64,000 nucleotides of DNA from Streptomyces sp. NBC_00448. GTDB taxonomy: Bacteria; Actinomycetota; Actinomycetes; Streptomycetales; Streptomycetaceae. The DNA lies in the NCBI RefSeq assembly GCF_036014115.1, contig NZ_CP107913.1:5582001-5646000 (forward strand), read 5' to 3'. Shown piece by piece: positions 60,347 through 64,000 of this stretch. The notes under the pieces were generated by a model that worked only from the letters and a program-made list of their open reading frames with translations, had not been told where the DNA came from and ran no database searches. The translations under genes were made by a program, and so were the position numbers. Within the stretch, counting starts at the first letter, position 1. Every line of letters starts with the position of its first letter.

Positions 60347-60802
60347 TCAGAGGTCGAACTCCGCGGGGTTGAGGCCCACCGCGAAGCACGCCTCGCGTAC
60401 CACTCCCTGCTCGGACTTGTCGAACACGCCGTCCGCGCCGCCGATGACGATACCGATCTGGATGACCGCCCGTGCCTCGGTAGGCTTCTTCTGCACCTTG
60501 GCGATCTCCTGGAGCACGGCCACCTTGCCGAAGTCGAAGTCCGCGGCCAGCCGGTCGAGGTAGTCGTCGAAACGGCGCTGGAGGTCGGCGGCCGGGAAGT
60601 TCTGCAGGACGTCGTTGCTCGCGATGAGCGAGGCCACCCGGCGCCGCTCCTCGGGCGCGACGCTGCCGTCGGCCGCGGCCACCAGCGCGCAGATCGCCAT
60701 GCTGGCGTCGCGGAAGGCGCCGCTCTTGAGGTCGTTCTTCTTCGCGTTGAGCTGTGTCTGCATGCCCTGGGCGGATTCCTTGAAGCGGTCCCACAGTGCC
60801 AT
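60347..60802 (-). CDS. TerB-family tellurite resistance protein
   Basis: The 151-residue protein matches TerB: LVAAADGSVAPEERRRVASLIASND with acidic metal-binding residues, IQIGIVIGGADGVFDKSEQ and VREACFAVGLNPAEFDL. TerB binds metal at clusters of Asp/Glu and works with TerC, TerD and others in tellurite and stress response. It precedes the LuxR-type gene and lies 317 bp from a TerD gene. No TerC gene is in this window. Confidence 0.93.
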   Translation of the reverse strand: MALWDRFKESAQGMQTQLNAKKNDLKSGAFRDASMAICALVAAADGSVAPEERRRVASLIASNDVLQNFPAADLQRRFDDYLDRLAADFDFGKVAVLQEIAKVQKKPTEARAVIQIGIVIGGADGVFDKSEQGVVREACFAVGLNPAEFDL

Positions 60803-61119
60803 GGCGTCTCTCCTGAGCGTGTGTCGGTACGGGGCCGCGCTGCGGTCGTACGGTTCGTCGCTGTTCCCTACCGAGAACTCATCGGAAGCGTAAAGGAGTT
60901 CCCAAGGACGGCAGGTCGATCATGCGACCGATCGGTCCGATCGGCCGACTGCTCCGCCGAACCGCGCCGCCGGCCCCCCATGTTCGCTGAGGGCGAACGC
61001 GCGGACGGCTCCCGTCGCACCGGAAATGCCGGGCGGGGGAGCCGTCCGCGGGTCCGCCGAACCGCTGAGCGCGGCCAGGGGCCGAGCAGTCAGGGGTCGA
61101 GCGGTCAGACGTCGAGCGG

Positions 61120-61695
61120 TCAGAGATTGACGCCGAAGTCGCTCGCGATGCCGACCAGGCCGGAGGCGTATCCCTGGCCGATGGCGCGGAACTTCCACTC
61201 CGCCCCGTTCCGGTACAGCTCGCCGAAGACCATGGCGGTCTCGGTGGCGGCGTCCTCGCTCAGGTCGTAGCGGGCGATCTCGGCGCCGCCGGCCTGGTTG
61301 AGGACGCGGATGTAGGCGTTGCGGACCTGGCCGAAGTTCTGGCTGCGGGTCTCGGCGTCGTAGATCGAGACCGGGAAGACGACCTTGTCGATGTCGGCCG
61401 GCAGCGCGGCGAGGTTGACGTTGATCTGCTCGTCGTCGCCGTCGCCCTCGCCGGTGACGTTGTCACCGGTGTGCACGATGGACTGGTCGGGGCTCTGCTT
61501 GTTGTTGAAGAAGACGAAGAAGCCGTCCGAGTAGACCTTGCCGGTCGCGTTCACCGCGATCGCGCTGGCGTCGAGGTCGAAGTCCGTGCCGGTGGTGGTC
61601 CGGACGTCCCAGCCGAGGCCGACGGTGACGGCGGTCAGACCGGGCGCCTCCTTCGTCAGTGAGACGTTGCCGCCCTTGGTCAGGCTTACCGCCAT
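61120..61695 (-). CDS. TerD-family stress protein
   Basis: The 191-residue protein is a TerD/CABP domain: MAVSLTKGGNVSLTKEAP at the start, LGWDVRTTTGTDFDLDASAI with the Ca2+-binding DxDLDAS, and DNVTGEGDGDDEQINVNL with a second Ca2+-binding DDE. Streptomyces carry several TerD proteins linked to calcium binding and differentiation. The start is ATG 61695 with AAGGGGA upstream. A TCGAGCGGTCAG duplication follows the stop. Confidence 0.94.
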   Translation of the reverse strand: MAVSLTKGGNVSLTKEAPGLTAVTVGLGWDVRTTTGTDFDLDASAIAVNATGKVYSDGFFVFFNNKQSPDQSIVHTGDNVTGEGDGDDEQINVNLAALPADIDKVVFPVSIYDAETRSQNFGQVRNAYIRVLNQAGGAEIARYDLSEDAATETAMVFGELYRNGAEWKFRAIGQGYASGLVGIASDFGVNL

Positions 61696-61836
61696 GGGAA
61701 GTCCCCTTTGTGTGGTCGTAGGTGTTCCGGACGAAACTACCGTCACCCGTCTGAACGCCAAGGGGGGTTCGTACGGTTCCGATCCGGCGGGGAAATCCCC
61801 GTGACGCGGAGGGGGTGGTGGCGGGATCATGGAGTC

Positions 61837-62262
61837 ATGCCCGGGCCACTGATCATCCGCGGCTCGGTCTCCGTCCCGGAGGCCGAGCTGATGTGGCGTT
61901 TCTCCCGCTCGTCCGGGCCCGGCGGCCAGCATGTGAACACCAGCGACAGCCAGGTCGAGTTGCGGTTCGACCTCGCGGCCAACGAGTCGCTGCCGCCGGT
62001 GTGGCGGGCGCGGGCGCTGGAGCGGCTGTCGGGCCGCCTGGTGGGCGGGGTGCTCACGGTGCGGGCGTCGGAGCACCGCTCGCAGTGGCGCAACCGCGAG
62101 ACGGCCGCGGCCCGGATGGCCGCGATCCTCGCGCAGGCGACCGCCCCGCCGCCCAAGACGCGCCGCCCCACCCGCATCCCCCGGGGGATCAACGAGAAAC
62201 GGCTGCGCGAGAAGAAGCAGCGCAGCCAGACGAAGAAGGGCCGCGGCGGCGCCTGGGACTGA
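61837..62262 (+). CDS. arfB: Alternative ribosome-rescue factor B (peptidyl-tRNA hydrolase)
   Basis: The 141-residue protein has the GGQ motif (SRSSGPGGQHVNTSDSQVEL, residues about 23-42) and a basic C-terminal tail (RIPRGINEKRLREKKQRSQTKKG) that inserts in the mRNA channel of stalled ribosomes. These are the features of ArfB/YaeJ. ATG 61837 has GGAG 4 nt upstream. It is divergent from the TerD gene. Confidence 0.92.
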   Translation: MPGPLIIRGSVSVPEAELMWRFSRSSGPGGQHVNTSDSQVELRFDLAANESLPPVWRARALERLSGRLVGGVLTVRASEHRSQWRNRETAAARMAAILAQATAPPPKTRRPTRIPRGINEKRLREKKQRSQTKKGRGGAWD

Positions 62263-62347
62263 GCGGGCCTGGACCGAATCGTCCTGGACCGAATCGTCCG
62301 GGACCCGGCGATCCGGGACCCGGCCCGGCCCGCCGCCGGGTGAGAAA

Positions 62348-62860
62348 TCAGGAGAGAAAGCGGTAGCGGCCGCGGAAATAGGTGAGCGGGCCGCCCTCGG
62401 CGCTCGGCGTGCGGGCGGTCAGCACCCGGCCGATGACGAGCACATGGTCGCCCGCGAGCACATGCTGCTCGGTCTCGCACTCGAGTATCGCCAGGGCACC
62501 GCCGAGGATGGGGGCGCCGGACGCCTCGCCGCGGTAGTAGGACACGTCCTCGAACAGCAGCCGGTCGCTGATCCGCCCGCGCATCGCGAACCGCCCGGCG
62601 ATGTGCCGCTGGCTCTCGCTGAGCACGGACACCGCCCACCGGGGCTGCCGGTCGAGCAGTTCCTCCATCCGCGACCCGACCCGCACGCTGGCCAGTACCA
62701 GCGGCGGTTCGAGCGACACGGACATGAACGCGGTCGCGGTCATACCGACATCCTCGCCGCGCGGCCCGTCCTCCGGGTCGTGCGCGGTGATGAGGACGAC
62801 GCCCGCGGACAGGCGTGTCATGGCGGCGCGGAAGTCGTCGGTGCTGACGGTCTGACCCAT
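62348..62860 (-). CDS. Flavin reductase (HpaC/SnaC-like)
   Basis: The 170-residue protein is a split-barrel flavin reductase: FRAAMTRLSAGVVLITAHD at the start, MTATAFMSVSLEPPLVLASV, WAVSVLSESQRHIAGRFA and GGPLTYFRGRYRFL at the end. It would use NAD(P)H to reduce FMN or FAD for a partner monooxygenase. ATG 62860 begins at the family start. It is divergent from the cdgB-like gene. Confidence 0.92.
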   Translation of the reverse strand: MGQTVSTDDFRAAMTRLSAGVVLITAHDPEDGPRGEDVGMTATAFMSVSLEPPLVLASVRVGSRMEELLDRQPRWAVSVLSESQRHIAGRFAMRGRISDRLLFEDVSYYRGEASGAPILGGALAILECETEQHVLAGDHVLVIGRVLTARTPSAEGGPLTYFRGRYRFLS

Positions 62861-63018
62861 GGTGGTCCCAGGATGCCGTCCAGGCGGAGTGTGAAGCACG
62901 TTTCCTTACGTTACGGGCCGGTAGGAAGCCGCGGCATCGGGCTGCGGTCCCATCCCGCGCGGGTATCGGGTCCTAGGACCGGTGCTCTACGTTCTGTACT
63001 CAACTGCCTACCTGTGGG

Positions 63019-63034
63019 TGTGACTTGAGTCACA
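63019..63034. promoter_or_regulatory. Palindrome upstream of the cdgB-like gene
   Basis: TGTGACTTGAGTCACA has perfect 7-bp arms around a TG centre, 30 bp before the BldD-box match. It is a probable second regulator site. Confidence 0.45.
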
Positions 63035-63049
63035 AGCGGCAGGAATTGT

Positions 63050-63062
63050 TGACCCTGTGTAC
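63050..63062 (+). promoter_or_regulatory. BldD-box match upstream of the cdgB-like gene
   Basis: TGACCCTGTGTAC matches the BldD consensus TnACnC(A/T)GnGTnA at eight of nine fixed positions. In S. coelicolor cdgB is a known BldD target, so the site is expected here. Confidence 0.6.
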
Positions 63063-63196
63063 CGACTGGACAGCTCGCTGTGATTCAGTGGCGTTGTAAT
63101 TGGAAGACTGTGAATTACGACGCGGTCGCTACGGCGACCGGGGCATGGGAAACCTCGCTGGAGTTGCCGCCGGACCCGTGGGGAGGGCACTAGGGC

Positions 63197-64000
63197 ATGG
63201 ACACCGAGTCGGAGCCGTATGTCCGTCTCGCGACCCTGCGTCAGCTCCATCAGGTCGTGGCGGACCTCAACACCGCGCGCAGCCTCGCGGACGCACTCCA
63301 GGCGGTCGCCGACGGGGTGGTCCGCGGCCTGGGGTACGAACTGGCCGCCGTGAACCTGGTCCGGCCCGACGGCGACCTCGTGGTGGCCGCGTTCGCCGGA
63401 AGTGCGGCGGGCGAGGCGCTGCTGTCCGGGCGGGTCGGCTCGCGCGCGTCCTGGGACCGCCGGCTGGCCATGGGCGAGCAGTGGGGCACCCTGCGCTTCA
63501 TCTCGCACACCGAGGGCTGGGTGCTGATCGACGACGACGTCCCGCAGTGGCACACCGAGGGCCCGCTGCCCCGCTTCCCCGACGAGTGGCACCCCGGCGA
63601 CCGCCTCTACGCGCCCATGTACGCCTCCCAGACGGTCGGCAGCGAGCTGATCGGGGTGATATCCGTCGACCGGCCCACCAGCGGCCGCCACCCCGGTCCC
63701 TGGGGCTGTGAGGCCCTCCAGATGTACGCCTTCCAGTCCGGCATCGCGATCAGCAACGCCCGGCTGCGGGCGAACATGCAGCGCGCCCTGGTCCGGCTGG
63801 AGCGCGACCAGCAGGCGTTGCGGGCGAGCGAGGAGAGCTTCCGGCAGGCGTTCGAGTACGCCCCGAGCGGCATGGCCATCGCCGAGATGGGCGGCGACCA
63901 GCACGGCAAGCTGCTGCGCGCCAACGACGCGCTCTGCCGCCTGCTGGGCCGTTCCGCCTCCGTGATGCGGCGCTACTCCTTCTCCGACCTGGTGCACCCC
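63197..64000 (+). CDS. cdgB: CdgB-like GAF/PAS (GGDEF) protein, 5' part
   Basis: The frame from ATG 63197 runs off the right edge (268 codons). Residues about 10-185 form a GAF domain (VADLNTARSLADALQAVADGVV, GVISVDRPTSGRHPGPW) followed by a coiled coil (RLRANMQRALVRLERDQQALRASEESF) and the start of a PAS domain (FEYAPSGMAIAEM, LLRANDALCRLLG). The GGDEF domain would lie beyond the window. The order GAF-PAS and the linked terD gene resemble CdgB, a diguanylate cyclase controlling development. The identity depends on the missing part. Confidence 0.72.
   Translation, partial: MDTESEPYVRLATLRQLHQVVADLNTARSLADALQAVADGVVRGLGYELAAVNLVRPDGDLVVAAFAGSAAGEALLSGRVGSRASWDRRLAMGEQWGTLRFISHTEGWVLIDDDVPQWHTEGPLPRFPDEWHPGDRLYAPMYASQTVGSELIGVISVDRPTSGRHPGPWGCEALQMYAFQSGIAISNARLRANMQRALVRLERDQQALRASEESFRQAFEYAPSGMAIAEMGGDQHGKLLRANDALCRLLGRSASVMRRYSFSDLVHP

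Overview
This is a high-GC actinobacterial chromosome segment, almost certainly from a Streptomyces or close relative. The evidence is uniform GC-rich coding with GTG/TTG starts, a mycothiol gene (mshA), CarD, a PhoR-PhoP/PhoU/metallothionein-like cluster, several leaderless genes (TAnnnT about 7 nt before the start codon), an MsiK-type ABC ATPase and a CdgB-like GAF/PAS protein. From memory, the order mshA - YbjN - gpmA - phoU/phoRP - carD - ispDF - cysS - rlmB - msiK - terD - cdgB matches the conserved core arrangement of Streptomyces chromosomes. No database was consulted.

Layout. 1-6.3 kb: two tandem M14 carboxypeptidase-like genes (the first cut by the window edge), a flavin reductase, a GrpB protein, a nucleotidyltransferase and a saccharopine-dehydrogenase-like enzyme divergent from a LysR regulator. 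7.4-11.3 kb: an AraC/VOC pair, an ECF41-type sigma factor coupled to a CxxC carboxymuconolactone decarboxylase, and an MFS transporter. 11.4-15.6 kb: a hydrolase, then an XRE regulator - HBHA-like protein - DUF2516 membrane protein block that resembles the mycobacterial hbhA locus, then a receiver/PP2C phosphatase. 15.8-23 kb: methyltransferase, mshA, YbjN protein, beta-helix protein, MFS transporter, gpmA. 23-26 kb: a short, gene-poor accessory stretch with a truncated GntR gene, a large nested inverted repeat, two small membrane proteins, an S1-like protein and a frameshifted hydrolase remnant.

26-41 kb: phosphate control (mtpA, phoU, divergent phoR-phoP), a lipoprotein, carD, ispD-ispF (ispD apparently starting at CTG), cysS, rlmB, a sulfotransferase, a DoxX protein, a sugar nucleotidyltransferase and msiK, ending at a tRNA-Thr. 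41.7-55.8 kb: mannoside metabolism (a GH38 alpha-mannosidase with a ROK regulator, and a secreted GH92 mannosidase with a ricin-type domain behind palindromic operators). Between them lies a stress module of an ECF sigma factor, a zinc-finger/Asp23 hybrid protein and two further Asp23-like proteins. 55.8-64 kb: an ArsR/SRPBCC pair, a membrane-anchored protein with an acidic repeat, a LuxR-type regulator, TerB and TerD, ArfB, a flavin reductase, and the 5' part of a cdgB-like gene preceded by a good BldD-box match.

The items I judge most worth follow-up are the ECF sigma / zinc-finger-Asp23 hybrid module, the XRE operator whose half-site recurs as an 11-bp-phased array in front of the HBHA-like gene, the nested inverted repeat beside a truncated GntR gene, the CTG start of ispD, the layered operators of the two mannosidase genes, and the M14 pair in which one copy has lost a zinc-binding His.
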